Of a stretch of 8,757 nucleotides of DNA, positions 1-5,792 are shown one piece after another. Source of the stretch: Spirochaetaceae bacterium. GTDB lineage: Bacteria; Spirochaetota; Spirochaetia; DSM-27196; SKKC01. Below the pieces are notes generated by a model. That model was not told the DNA's origin. It searched no databases and saw nothing but the letters and a program-made list of their open reading frames with translations. The position numbers and the translations under genes were made by a program. The DNA is taken from contig PWGF01000259.1 in the NCBI GenBank assembly GCA_003554375.1, positions 1 through 8,757 of the forward strand, in the 5' to 3' direction. Each line of letters begins with the position of its first letter. Position 1 is the stretch's first letter.

Positions 1-174
1 GATGATCCTGAGGCCAAGCGCGGTTACCGGCTTGTTGGGGATGTTGAGTTCGATTCAGTAAACCCGAAGGCCAAGGCGATCACGCCGGTCCCCGGCGGGG
101 TGGGGCCCATGACGGTCGCCATGCTTCTGCAGAATACGATCTGTGCAGCTCGGCAGGCTTCTACTCGGTGGTAG
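1..174 (+). CDS. folD: FolD, bifunctional methylene-THF dehydrogenase/cyclohydrolase (C-terminal end only)
   Basis: Frame 1 is open from the first base to TAG at 172-174, giving the last 57 residues of a protein that begins outside the window. The segment GDVEFD (residues 13-18) followed by ITPVPGGVGPMTVAMLLQNT is the C-terminal signature of FolD, where the PVPGGVGPMT loop shapes the NADP and folate site. FolD is cytoplasmic. It oxidises 5,10-methylene-THF to methenyl-THF and hydrolyses that to 10-formyl-THF. The product is the formyl donor used by the AICAR transformylase encoded 1.7 kb downstream, so the placement makes metabolic sense. FolD is normally just under 300 residues, so about four fifths of the gene is missing because of the window edge. 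The family call is near certain; intactness of the rest cannot be judged. Confidence 0.95.
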   Translation, partial: DDPEAKRGYRLVGDVEFDSVNPKAKAITPVPGGVGPMTVAMLLQNTICAARQASTRW

Positions 175-320
175 CCCGCCGGTATGTTTCGTCGCCTCGA
201 AGAGCCGCTCGGTCGAGGTTGGACTTGCGGGTATTCGTGGCCTGTTCGTGCCGAGGGGAGAGATAACGCCGGAACGTGAACCGTCGATGTCAGCCGGAGT
301 AATCTTCACGGAGAGCCCAC

Positions 321-1103
321 ATGACCGACGTTCAGAGTTCGTTTGACGACAGAAACATGCGGATCCAGAAGGTGGGGGTGCGGAATGTACGCTATCCGGT
401 CACGGTTCTGGACCGAAGAGAAGGCTCACAGTCGACGCATGCTCGAGTCGATCTGTTTGCGGATCTGCCACATCGATTTCGCGGCACTCACATGAGTCGA
501 TTCATCGAGGTCTTCAACCGGTACCATCGCGACCTTACAATGCCGCGCTTCTTGGAGATGCTGGAGGAGATCAGGATCTCGCTTGAGGCTGAGCGCGCCT
601 ATGCGGAGATCGAGTTTCCGTACTATATGGAGAAGGCGGCTCCCGTCTCCGGGCAGAGAAGCATGATGGAGTACACCTGCCATTACAGTGGAACCTCCAC
701 AGGCGTCCACCAGCATTTCGTGGTCGGTGTCGACGTCCCGGTGACCACGCTCTGCCCTTGCTCTCGGGAAATCAGTGACCGCGGTGCGCATAACCAACGG
801 GGTGTCGTCAGGACCCGAATCGAGCTCGGACCGTTCTTCTGGTTCGAAGAGATCATCGAGCTGGTTGAAGCGGCCGCATCCAGTGGATTGCACACCCTTC
901 TCAAACGTGAGGACGAGAAATACGTAACCGAGCGGGCATACGATCATCCGGTTTTCGTGGAGGATCTGGTTCGAGAGGTAGCGGTATCAATGGAGGATGC
1001 TCACGACTTTCCGTGGTTCAGCGTGGAAGCGGAGAACTTCGAGAGTATCCACAATCACGAGGCATACGCCTATATAGAGCGGAGTCGGCAGGAGGTTCCA
1101 TGA
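321..1103 (+). CDS. folE2: GTP cyclohydrolase FolE2 (type IB)
   Basis: The 260-residue product matches the FolE2/COG1469 family over its whole length. It opens with the typical DVQS segment (residues 3-6) and KVGVRN (17-22), and has GTHMSRF (55-61), APVS (107-110), LCPCS (144-148), GAHNQRG (155-161) and NFESIHNH (239-246). Cys147 in the LCPCS motif, His157 and the glutamate of NFESIH are the kind of residues that form the metal and catalytic site in this family. The enzyme converts GTP to 7,8-dihydroneopterin triphosphate, the first step of folate synthesis and, in some bacteria, of queuosine synthesis. Unlike type IA FolE, the type IB enzyme is not strictly zinc-dependent. ATG 321 is supported by the family N-terminus and by GGAGAG at 310-315, five bases upstream. 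The 146-bp gap after folD shows no convincing promoter or terminator. The stop codon overlaps the next start by four bases, so the two genes are probably co-translated. No Zur-like site was recognised. Confidence 0.96.
   Translation: MTDVQSSFDDRNMRIQKVGVRNVRYPVTVLDRREGSQSTHARVDLFADLPHRFRGTHMSRFIEVFNRYHRDLTMPRFLEMLEEIRISLEAERAYAEIEFPYYMEKAAPVSGQRSMMEYTCHYSGTSTGVHQHFVVGVDVPVTTLCPCSREISDRGAHNQRGVVRTRIELGPFFWFEEIIELVEAAASSGLHTLLKREDEKYVTERAYDHPVFVEDLVREVAVSMEDAHDFPWFSVEAENFESIHNHEAYAYIERSRQEVP
1090..1095 (+). promoter_or_regulatory. Strong ribosome binding site for the IMP cyclohydrolase gene
   Basis: AGGAGG lies inside the last codons of folE2, four bases before ATG 1100, which overlaps the folE2 stop as ATGA. 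It decides the start of the next gene. The same reading frame is open further upstream (to ATG 1013), but that stretch lies within folE2 and has no family similarity. Confidence 0.8.
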
Positions 1104-1798
1104 TCGATCACCGAGCGGGAGGGGCCGAAGGGGGCGTGACCCCGCGTCGAGCCATTATCAGCGTCTTCGACAAAGAGGGCCTGGACCGATTCGTGCCGAG
1201 ATTGGCGGAGGTATCCCCTGAGCTTGTCATCTACTCAACCGGCGGCACTCACCGGCGCGTTGCGGAGATACTCGGAGGCGATGCGGAGCGGCGGCTCACC
1301 GAGGTTTCGGCGTTCACCGGGCAGCCGGAGATGGAGGGTGGACTCGTCAAAACACTGGACTACCGAATCTACCTCGGCATTCTTGGGGAGCGTGACAATC
1401 CGGCTCACGTGGCGGACGTTGAGCGCCTCGGAGCCGAATGGATCGACCTGGTCGCAGTCAACCTCTACCCGTTCGACAAGGCCGTGCGTAGCGGGGACGC
1501 GGAGAGCGCTCGGAGCAATATCGACATCGGCGGGCCTGCGATGCTGCGGGCGGCGGCGAAGAATTTCCTTCGTGTAATCCCGGTGAGTAGCCCCGACCAG
1601 TATGATGGGGTGCTGGAGGAGCTACGGCGGTATGGTGAGATCTCACTGAAGACTCGGTTGGCGTTAGCGAGCGAAGCGTTTCGGCGAACCGCAGAGTACG
1701 ATGCCGCTATCGCACAACGGCTTGCCGGGTGGGATCCGGAGGAGATTGCCGGTCTGTATGCACGTGGCGCGTCGACCGATGGCCATACCGGCAAGTGA
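1100..1798 (+). CDS. purH: Stand-alone IMP cyclohydrolase (N-terminal half of PurH as a separate gene)
   Basis: This 232-residue protein is homologous to only the MGS-like IMP cyclohydrolase domain of PurH, which closes FAICAR to IMP in the last step of purine synthesis. Landmarks in order are SVFDKEGL (21-28), STGGT (46-50), FTGQPEM (72-78), VKTLDYRIYLG (83-93), DLVAVNLYPF (116-125), NIDIGGPAMLRAAAKN (140-155) and AFRRTAEYD (193-201). Lys84, Tyr123, Asp142 and Lys154 correspond to active-site residues of bifunctional PurH. The usual KTLHPKIHGG stretch reads KTLDYRIYLG here, so His-Pro and His-Gly are replaced. The protein ends where the interdomain linker would begin in PurH, and the transformylase domain is encoded by the next gene 79 bp downstream. 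ATG 1100 is chosen for its AGGAGG and its ATGA overlap with folE2. About 15 residues precede the conserved RAIISVFDK, so a later GTG could also start it. Assignment to the domain is secure. The name purH is shared with the next gene. Confidence 0.92.
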   Translation: MIDHRAGGAEGGVTPRRAIISVFDKEGLDRFVPRLAEVSPELVIYSTGGTHRRVAEILGGDAERRLTEVSAFTGQPEMEGGLVKTLDYRIYLGILGERDNPAHVADVERLGAEWIDLVAVNLYPFDKAVRSGDAESARSNIDIGGPAMLRAAAKNFLRVIPVSSPDQYDGVLEELRRYGEISLKTRLALASEAFRRTAEYDAAIAQRLAGWDPEEIAGLYARGASTDGHTGK

Positions 1799-1862
1799 GT
1801 GACGGTCGAGGTGATGGGCTCGGCTGAGACCGGAGCCAAGAGCCGGACTGTTGAAAGGGTTC

Positions 1863-1872
1863 GGAAGGGGGA
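1863..1872 (+). promoter_or_regulatory. Ribosome binding site deciding the AICAR transformylase start
   Basis: The purine-rich run GGAAGGGGGA ends five bases before ATG 1878. It favours that ATG over the in-frame TTG at 1851, which has no comparable SD and would add only nine unconserved residues. Confidence 0.65.
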
Positions 1873-1877
1873 TTGTC

Positions 1878-3122
1878 ATGAGCAAGCGCTCGATGTACCG
1901 GAAGATCGTGAGTGATGATTTTCCGGAGGAGATATCGGTTCAGTTCAAATTCAAGGACGATATCCAGACGCTCACGTACCGCAAAGTGACTTGGGAGATC
2001 GGGAACGATCGGCAAGGGCTTCGTTACGGTGAAAATCCCGATCAGCCTGCGGCACTCTACCGTCTGGTTGATGGCGCTCTCGCGCTCGGGGATGTGAGGT
2101 CGATCGAGCCGGGAACTCCTTTGATTACTGCCGCAGAGCTGCTTCAGAGCGGCAAGCATCCGGGGAAGATCAATATCACCGACGTCGATAGCGCTCTGAA
2201 CATTCTTCGCTACCTTGATGTCGAGCGCCCGGCGGCTGTGATCGTGAAGCACAACAATCCGTCCGGCGTCGCGTACGGTGATACACGAGCTCAGAGCGTG
2301 GAGCGTGCGTTTTCGGGCGACTCGGTTGCTGCCTTCGGCGGGGTAGTTACCTTGAATCAGGCGGTGGACATCGAGACGGCGGAGGTTGTTTCAAAGGAGT
2401 ATTTCGAAGTCATCGCTGCCCCGGAGTACGAAGAAGGTGTGCTGGAGCGTCTGTCACGCCGCAAGAACCTGCGCGTGTTTCGGATAGGAAACATGGATCG
2501 ACTCCGTTCCTATACGCACAGCCGCGTGGTGGACTTTGCTTCCTTGATGGACGGCGGCCTCGCTGTGCAATGGTCGTTCGTCCCGAAGATGTTGCGGCCG
2601 GAGACGCTCGAGCCTGCTTCGAGCGAGCGCAAGGGTGTGACCTATCGAATCGAGCGGGTACCGACGGACCGGGAGCGGCGCGACATGGTATTCGGCTGGA
2701 TGGTAGAGGCCGGTGTAACGAGCAACTCGGTACTGTACGTCAAGGACGAGCAGACGATCGCCATAGGCACGGGCGAACAGGATCGAGTCGGCGTTGCGGA
2801 GATTGCCCGTGACAAGGCGTATCGCAACTATGCCGATCTCCACTGTCGGGAACAACATGGTACGCCCCTTTCCGGGGCGATGCCGGAGCAGCGGGAGGAG
2901 GCATACGAAGCAGCTCGTCGGCACGACGGCGGCCTCGGTGATTCCACCATGGTAAGCGATGCCTTCTTCCCGTTCGCCGACGGAGTCGAAGTTGGCTTGC
3001 GTGAAGGGGTGAGTGCCGTGCTACAACCGGGCGGGGCACTCCGGGATGGCGAGGTCATTGATGCATGCAACCGGTATGGCGCTACCATGGTCTTCACCGG
3101 CCAGCGGAGCTTCAAGCATTGA
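1878..3122 (+). CDS. purH: Stand-alone AICAR transformylase (C-terminal half of PurH as a separate gene)
   Basis: The 414-residue product covers the AICAR formyltransferase domain of PurH, which transfers a formyl group from 10-formyl-THF to AICAR to give FAICAR. Conserved blocks are RYGENPDQPAALY (49-61), VKHNNPSGVA (123-132), AAFGGVV (151-157), EVIAAPEY (177-184), KNLRV (196-200), SNSVLYVKD (282-290), IGTGEQDRVG (296-305), DAFFPFADGVE (361-371), QPGGALRD (383-390) and VFTGQRSFKH (405-414). Lys124-His125 are the catalytic KH pair. Differences from the common form are Ser129 where NPCG is usual, a longer segment between RYGENP and the upstream FPEEI (residues 15-19), and about 30 extra residues before DAFFPF (roughly 310-355). 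It follows the IMP cyclohydrolase gene by 79 bp in the same direction, so both activities should be made together. The reading frame is intact and has its own SD, so this is a true split gene and not a broken one. It is probably the last gene of the folD-folE2-purH cluster. Confidence 0.95.
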   Translation: MSKRSMYRKIVSDDFPEEISVQFKFKDDIQTLTYRKVTWEIGNDRQGLRYGENPDQPAALYRLVDGALALGDVRSIEPGTPLITAAELLQSGKHPGKINITDVDSALNILRYLDVERPAAVIVKHNNPSGVAYGDTRAQSVERAFSGDSVAAFGGVVTLNQAVDIETAEVVSKEYFEVIAAPEYEEGVLERLSRRKNLRVFRIGNMDRLRSYTHSRVVDFASLMDGGLAVQWSFVPKMLRPETLEPASSERKGVTYRIERVPTDRERRDMVFGWMVEAGVTSNSVLYVKDEQTIAIGTGEQDRVGVAEIARDKAYRNYADLHCREQHGTPLSGAMPEQREEAYEAARRHDGGLGDSTMVSDAFFPFADGVEVGLREGVSAVLQPGGALRDGEVIDACNRYGATMVFTGQRSFKH

Positions 3123-3134
3123 TTCAGTACTGAA
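3123..3134. repeat. Perfect 12-bp palindrome just after the AICAR transformylase stop
   Basis: TTCAGTACTGAA begins one base after the stop codon and is a perfect palindrome with no spacer. It is followed by CTGAAC, which repeats part of the right arm. It has no T-tract, so it is not an intrinsic terminator. It could be a small operator, but a palindrome of this length is expected about twice by chance in a window this size. Confidence 0.3.
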
Positions 3135-3169
3135 CTGAACGGACTTGCTCCCTCTCCCTTACACGCTTC

Positions 3170-3199
3170 TTTACGCGTCCGGTAGGCAAAGAGTATACT
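3170..3199 (+). promoter_or_regulatory. Predicted sigma-70-type promoter of the small membrane protein gene
   Basis: A -35-like TTTACG (3170-3175, 4 of 6 to consensus) lies 18 bp before a -10 TATACT (3194-3199, 5 of 6). Initiation near 3206 would give a leader of about 20 bases that contains the GGGAGGAG ribosome binding site (3213-3220). This separates the envelope genes from the purine cluster as an independent transcription unit. It is read by eye only. Confidence 0.55.
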
Positions 3200-3226
3200 A
3201 ACTTACGAGGTAGGGAGGAGCTTAGA

Positions 3227-3574
3227 ATGAACGAGATCGTATCGAGAGACCAACTCGTCAAACAGGGCGGAAAAGGCCTTGCGGGAGTCGGCGGTGGTAT
3301 AGCAATGCTCGCTTTGAGTGGACTCGCTCCAGTTCCGTCTCTGATTATCGGCGGGATTGTCGGCGTTACCGGTTTGGCGGTGGCATCCTCCTCCAAGGAA
3401 GATCAGACTGCAGGTTATGTGGCCGCGGGGGCAGGCGCGTTGACGGCTCTCACGGCGGTCCCCTTCATAGGTGGTCTTGCGGGCACCATCATGACTCTCG
3501 GAGGAGTCGGATTGCTTGTAGCGGGCGGATATAGCCTATACAGATTCTACAAGGGGATGCGCTCGCGCCAGTAG
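3227..3574 (+). CDS. Small glycine-rich multi-pass membrane protein, unknown function
   Basis: I do not recognise a named family. The 115-residue product is almost wholly hydrophobic and rich in Gly and Ala. A short polar N-terminus (1-14) is followed by hydrophobic stretches near 17-34, 37-54, 62-80 and 84-105, then a basic end RFYKGMRSRQ. A polar SSSKEDQ loop (54-60) divides it into halves that look loosely duplicated. Each half has a Gly-rich start, a Val-Pro in the middle (36-37 and 78-79), and a GG followed by a Gly- and Leu-rich run ending in VA. Close Gly spacing of the GxxxG kind suggests tight helix packing. ATG 3227 has an excellent SD, GGGAGGAG, six bases upstream, and its own promoter. 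This makes it very likely to be a real gene despite its size. It probably sits in the inner membrane; its role is unknown. Confidence 0.8.
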   Translation: MNEIVSRDQLVKQGGKGLAGVGGGIAMLALSGLAPVPSLIIGGIVGVTGLAVASSSKEDQTAGYVAAGAGALTALTAVPFIGGLAGTIMTLGGVGLLVAGGYSLYRFYKGMRSRQ

Positions 3575-3648
3575 CAGGAGGGGCGACGGTACGCCATCGG
3601 CGGTGTATGCGGTGGTCGGAACCTCGGGACGCAGGCGGGTGCTGCATG

Positions 3649-3676
3649 TTGAGACACGATTAAGCCGCCGGATAAG
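3649..3676 (+). promoter_or_regulatory. Possible promoter for the LapA-like gene
   Basis: TTGAGA (3649-3654, 5 of 6 to the -35 consensus) and GATAAG (3671-3676, 4 of 6 to the -10) are 16 bp apart. Initiation near 3683-3685 gives ATG 3728 a leader of about 43 bases with a good SD, but would leave the earlier in-frame ATG at 3686 with almost no leader. Confidence 0.35.
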
Positions 3677-3709
3677 CAACCGGGTATGACCGAGTTGAAT
3701 GCATTCGCA

Positions 3710-3722
3710 GAGGAAAGGGGGA
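3710..3722 (+). promoter_or_regulatory. Ribosome binding site favouring ATG 3728
   Basis: The purine run around AGGAAAGGGGGAG lies five to six bases before ATG 3728. The alternative in-frame ATG at 3686 has no SD-like sequence in front of it. Use of 3686 would add 14 polar residues before the first membrane helix. Confidence 0.55.
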
Positions 3723-3727
3723 GATGG

Positions 3728-4141
3728 ATGCCCTGGCGGTTTCTGGTGTTTCTCGTGGTGCTGGCGCTTGTCGTTGCGTTTGCCGGCCTGAATGTGGCCC
3801 ATCGTGCTGACGTCAGCTTCGGATTCTACACATTCGAAGACGTACCGGTCTTTCTCAGTGTTGCCGTAGCATATTTGCTCGGCGCGCTGACGATCCTGCC
3901 CTTTACACTGAGCAAGAGCTACAGGAAAAGGCGGAAGCTGTCGAAACAGAAGAGTGAGCAGGAGAAGAAGGCGCTGGCAAAAGCCGCCCAGTCAGGTCAC
4001 GCCGCCCAGTCGGTACATCCGGCGGAAACGGCCGGTGGGGATGTAGGCGCTTCAGCGACCGGGGGGAAGACAGGCGTCGTCGGCCGCCGCAAGAAGAAGC
4101 GTTCCAAGAAGGGCGTGACTGACGTCGAGGCTTCTCCGTAG
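3728..4141 (+). CDS. LapA/DUF1049-like inner-membrane protein with lysine-rich tail
   Basis: From ATG 3728 the product has 137 residues. It has a first membrane helix at about 4-22, the loop NVAHRADVSFGFYTFEDVP (22-40), a second helix at about 40-60, then a basic cytoplasmic tail. An Asn right after the first helix, a short beta-like segment in the loop, and a second helix ending in a leucine- and glycine-containing stretch form the pattern of the LapA/YciS (DUF1049) family. E. coli LapA works with LapB in controlling lipopolysaccharide synthesis, but many bacteria carry LapA-like proteins of unknown role. No lapB is in this window, so that function should not be transferred. The tail (64-137) is low-complexity, with two Lys/Arg clusters (around 64-82 and 110-119) separated by an Ala/Gly-rich stretch, and ends DVEASP. 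A start at 3686 would give 151 residues. The family call is by pattern only. Confidence 0.72.
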   Translation: MPWRFLVFLVVLALVVAFAGLNVAHRADVSFGFYTFEDVPVFLSVAVAYLLGALTILPFTLSKSYRKRRKLSKQKSEQEKKALAKAAQSGHAAQSVHPAETAGGDVGASATGGKTGVVGRRKKKRSKKGVTDVEASP

Positions 4142-4182
4142 CCCGGGATCCCCATTGGGTTCCTCGAAGCTCATTGGGCTAC
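4138..4182 (+). repeat. Inverted repeat spanning the LapA-like stop codon
   Basis: GTAGCCC (4138-4144, containing the TAG stop) pairs perfectly with GGGCTAC (4176-4182) across a 31-base loop, and two G-T pairs could extend it. Inside lies a 7-base direct repeat, CATTGGG, the second copy running into the right arm. No T-tract follows, so it is not a canonical terminator. It may be a weak RNA hairpin in the 196-base gap before the SPOR gene, or chance. Confidence 0.25.
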
Positions 4183-4337
4183 TCACGGGAAGGTTCAGCA
4201 CACGACGCCGGGATGAGCTGCGCCGCTTTTCAAAAGGAATCCGCATGTTTCGCGCATTTCCGTCGCTCTCCACCAGAGGAGACGGCAGAGTTACCTGGTA
4301 CCATAGCCGTGAACTACCGGAAGCACAGGCGCCTTTG

Positions 4338-5564
4338 ATGCAGATACGGCAACGCAGCAGGCAAACAGCGAACCGCTCTGTACGACTGCGCGGGCGCTCG
4401 ACCTGTTCGAGCGGCGGGCTTCGGAAGCCTATAGTTTTCGCCGGTGTGTTGATACTGTGCGTGGGGGCACCGGCGTTTGCCGACGGCGAGCTAGCGGCGG
4501 CGATGAAGGGGCAGGTTTCCGCGGAAACCTGGACCAGCTACGAGGATGGGGAGCTCGATCTTCCCTCGTTAGTAGACCGGGCCATAGATCGCGCCGGGCA
4601 CGCTGAAGACGCTGTGCACGTAGGCCAAGCGCTGTCGGCCGCATATGACCGAGAATCCTTAACGGAGGAGTATGCTCCGCTCGTTGAGAAGGCTGCGGAG
4701 CTTCTCTCGTTGCTTGGCCGTTTCGAGCTCGCAGCTCCTCTCCATGAAGCTGCCTATGGCTTGTATGACAACTTGCAAGCGCGTGACGGGCTGTTCCGGG
4801 CAGCTGCGCTCTATCTAGAGCTAGGTGAGCGCCGGAAAACCCTCGAGCTTCTGGAAGAATTGGATTCCCTTCCTGCAACGCGGCGCGGGAGGGAACGAAA
4901 TGCGATTCTCCTGGCCCGCGTTCTGGAACTCGAGGGGGAACGCGATGAGGCGCTGGAGTTGCTTGATCGCCTGCCCGCCTCCGCCGACGTGATGCTCGTA
5001 CGTCGCGGTATTGCCGCGCGTGGCGGCCGGGGTGAGGAGGTTTTGGCGGTTGAAGCGTGGTTTGCGGAGCGCGAGGAGGCGAGCCTTGCCGAACTGCTCG
5101 CGGAGGGGAACCGCTATGTCGGCGGTTTTCTCTGGCCTAGTCTTGCCTTCGAGGCCATTGCCGGGTCGGAACGTACACGCCCGGAAGGCGAACCGCCTGA
5201 ACAGTCGGCGATTGACGAAATGGCTTCCGTTGACGGTACCGGCCACAGCCCTGATTCTCCTGGCGAGGCCGGCGAGCCGAACGGGTTCGATCTGGCGCGC
5301 GAAGCAGCGGACATGGACTCCGGGGAGACGCGGGCGGTGGGCGCGCTTCAGCTGGGTAGCTTCACTGAGCGCCGGAACGCCGAACGTCTGGTGGAGATAT
5401 TGGCCGATTTGGACTGGACAGCGGAGCTGGAGTATCGTGAGTCCCACGAGGCGTACAAAGTCCGTCTCAACTTCGACCGTCCGGTAACCCGTAATGAAGC
5501 AGAGGAGATCCTCCTGGAGCTGAGGGAGGACGGCGTCGAGGGATTCGTCATCTACGAAGACTGA
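4338..5564 (+). CDS. Exported helical-repeat protein with C-terminal SPOR domain
   Basis: From ATG 4338 the product has 408 residues. An Arg-rich N-region (1-30) leads to a hydrophobic segment, VFAGVLILCVGAPAFA (33-48), with a likely signal-peptidase site after the second Ala of AFA. Residues about 110-275 are Leu/Ala/Glu-rich helices with TPR-like spacing, as in YLELGERRKTLELLEEL (159-175) and VLELEGERDEALELLDRL (195-212). An acidic, Pro/Gly-rich linker (276-332) precedes a SPOR domain (333-408), with AVGALQLGSF (333-342), NAERLVEIL (347-355), YKVRLNF (373-379) and a final GVEGFVIYED. SPOR domains bind denuded septal peptidoglycan, so a periplasmic role in cell-wall remodelling or division is likely, with the helical part perhaps binding partners. 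The start is uncertain. ATG 4245 has a better SD (AAGGA, six bases upstream) but would place some 60 residues ahead of the hydrophobic core. ATG 4338 has no clear SD. Confidence 0.82.
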   Translation: MQIRQRSRQTANRSVRLRGRSTCSSGGLRKPIVFAGVLILCVGAPAFADGELAAAMKGQVSAETWTSYEDGELDLPSLVDRAIDRAGHAEDAVHVGQALSAAYDRESLTEEYAPLVEKAAELLSLLGRFELAAPLHEAAYGLYDNLQARDGLFRAAALYLELGERRKTLELLEELDSLPATRRGRERNAILLARVLELEGERDEALELLDRLPASADVMLVRRGIAARGGRGEEVLAVEAWFAEREEASLAELLAEGNRYVGGFLWPSLAFEAIAGSERTRPEGEPPEQSAIDEMASVDGTGHSPDSPGEAGEPNGFDLAREAADMDSGETRAVGALQLGSFTERRNAERLVEILADLDWTAELEYRESHEAYKVRLNFDRPVTRNEAEEILLELREDGVEGFVIYED

Positions 5565-5617
5565 CCGAAGACCGATCTGTATGTCCGTTCAAGCCGAACG
5601 CCCGTTCCTGTCGGTCA
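5562..5617. repeat. Nested inverted repeats after the SPOR gene
   Basis: TGACCGA at 5562-5568, which includes the SPOR-gene stop, is complementary to TCGGTCA at 5611-5617. Between them a smaller hairpin, CGTTC/GAACG (5586-5590 and 5596-5600), has a five-base loop. There is no T-run on either strand, so this is at best a weak, Rho-dependent or processing-type end for the converging transcripts. Confidence 0.25.
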
Positions 5618-5720
5618 CACTCCGCGCCGGGAGGACTGTTGCAGGGATTCGAGCCGAAGACCGCGCACGTCAGTCCGGAAACCGCACAGTCGCGTCACCC
5701 CACTTCCGAAGGTGATGCGT

Positions 5721-5787
5721 GTTCCCGGTGGCCCGGTCCCTTGGCTCCGTTCGCCGGTGGCATCGTTCCCCGGTGATACCGTTCGCC
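5721..5787. repeat. Short imperfect direct repeats in the convergent spacer
   Basis: GTTCCCGGTG (5721-5730) recurs as GTTCCCCGGTG (5766-5776), and CCGTTCGCC occurs at 5747-5755 and 5779-5787, so a two-part unit appears twice with different internal spacing. CCGAAGACCG also occurs twice in the same spacer (5565-5574 and 5654-5663). No gene was found in the 228-bp spacer 5565-5792. The repeats are too short to name. Confidence 0.35.
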
Positions 5788-5792
5788 CGCGT

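Noticed and set aside
299..320. TAATCT at 300-305 as a -10 element for folE2
   Set aside because: No acceptable -35 lies 16-18 bp upstream and the leader would be too short to include the SD.
143..346. 67-codon plus-strand open frame between folD and folE2
   Set aside because: It overlaps both neighbours, has no SD and shows no protein-like pattern.
426..947. 173-codon open frame on the minus strand inside folE2
   Set aside because: It lies antisense to a well-conserved gene, has no recognisable motif, and is the kind of frame GC-rich coding DNA produces by chance.
1100..3122. A single purH gene broken by a frameshift or sequencing error
   Set aside because: The two frames are separated by 79 bp with stop codons in both frames, each gene has a proper SD and ATG, and each protein is complete for its domain.
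3123..3226. Intrinsic terminator after the purine cluster
   Set aside because: The only stem candidate is a 12-bp palindrome with no loop and no T-tract.
4821..5447. 208-codon open frame on the minus strand inside the SPOR gene
   Set aside because: It is antisense to a gene with clear domain structure, with no SD and no family-like composition.
5721..5787. CRISPR-like array in the convergent spacer
   Set aside because: The repeats are only 9-11 bases, occur twice with irregular spacing, and there are no cas genes.
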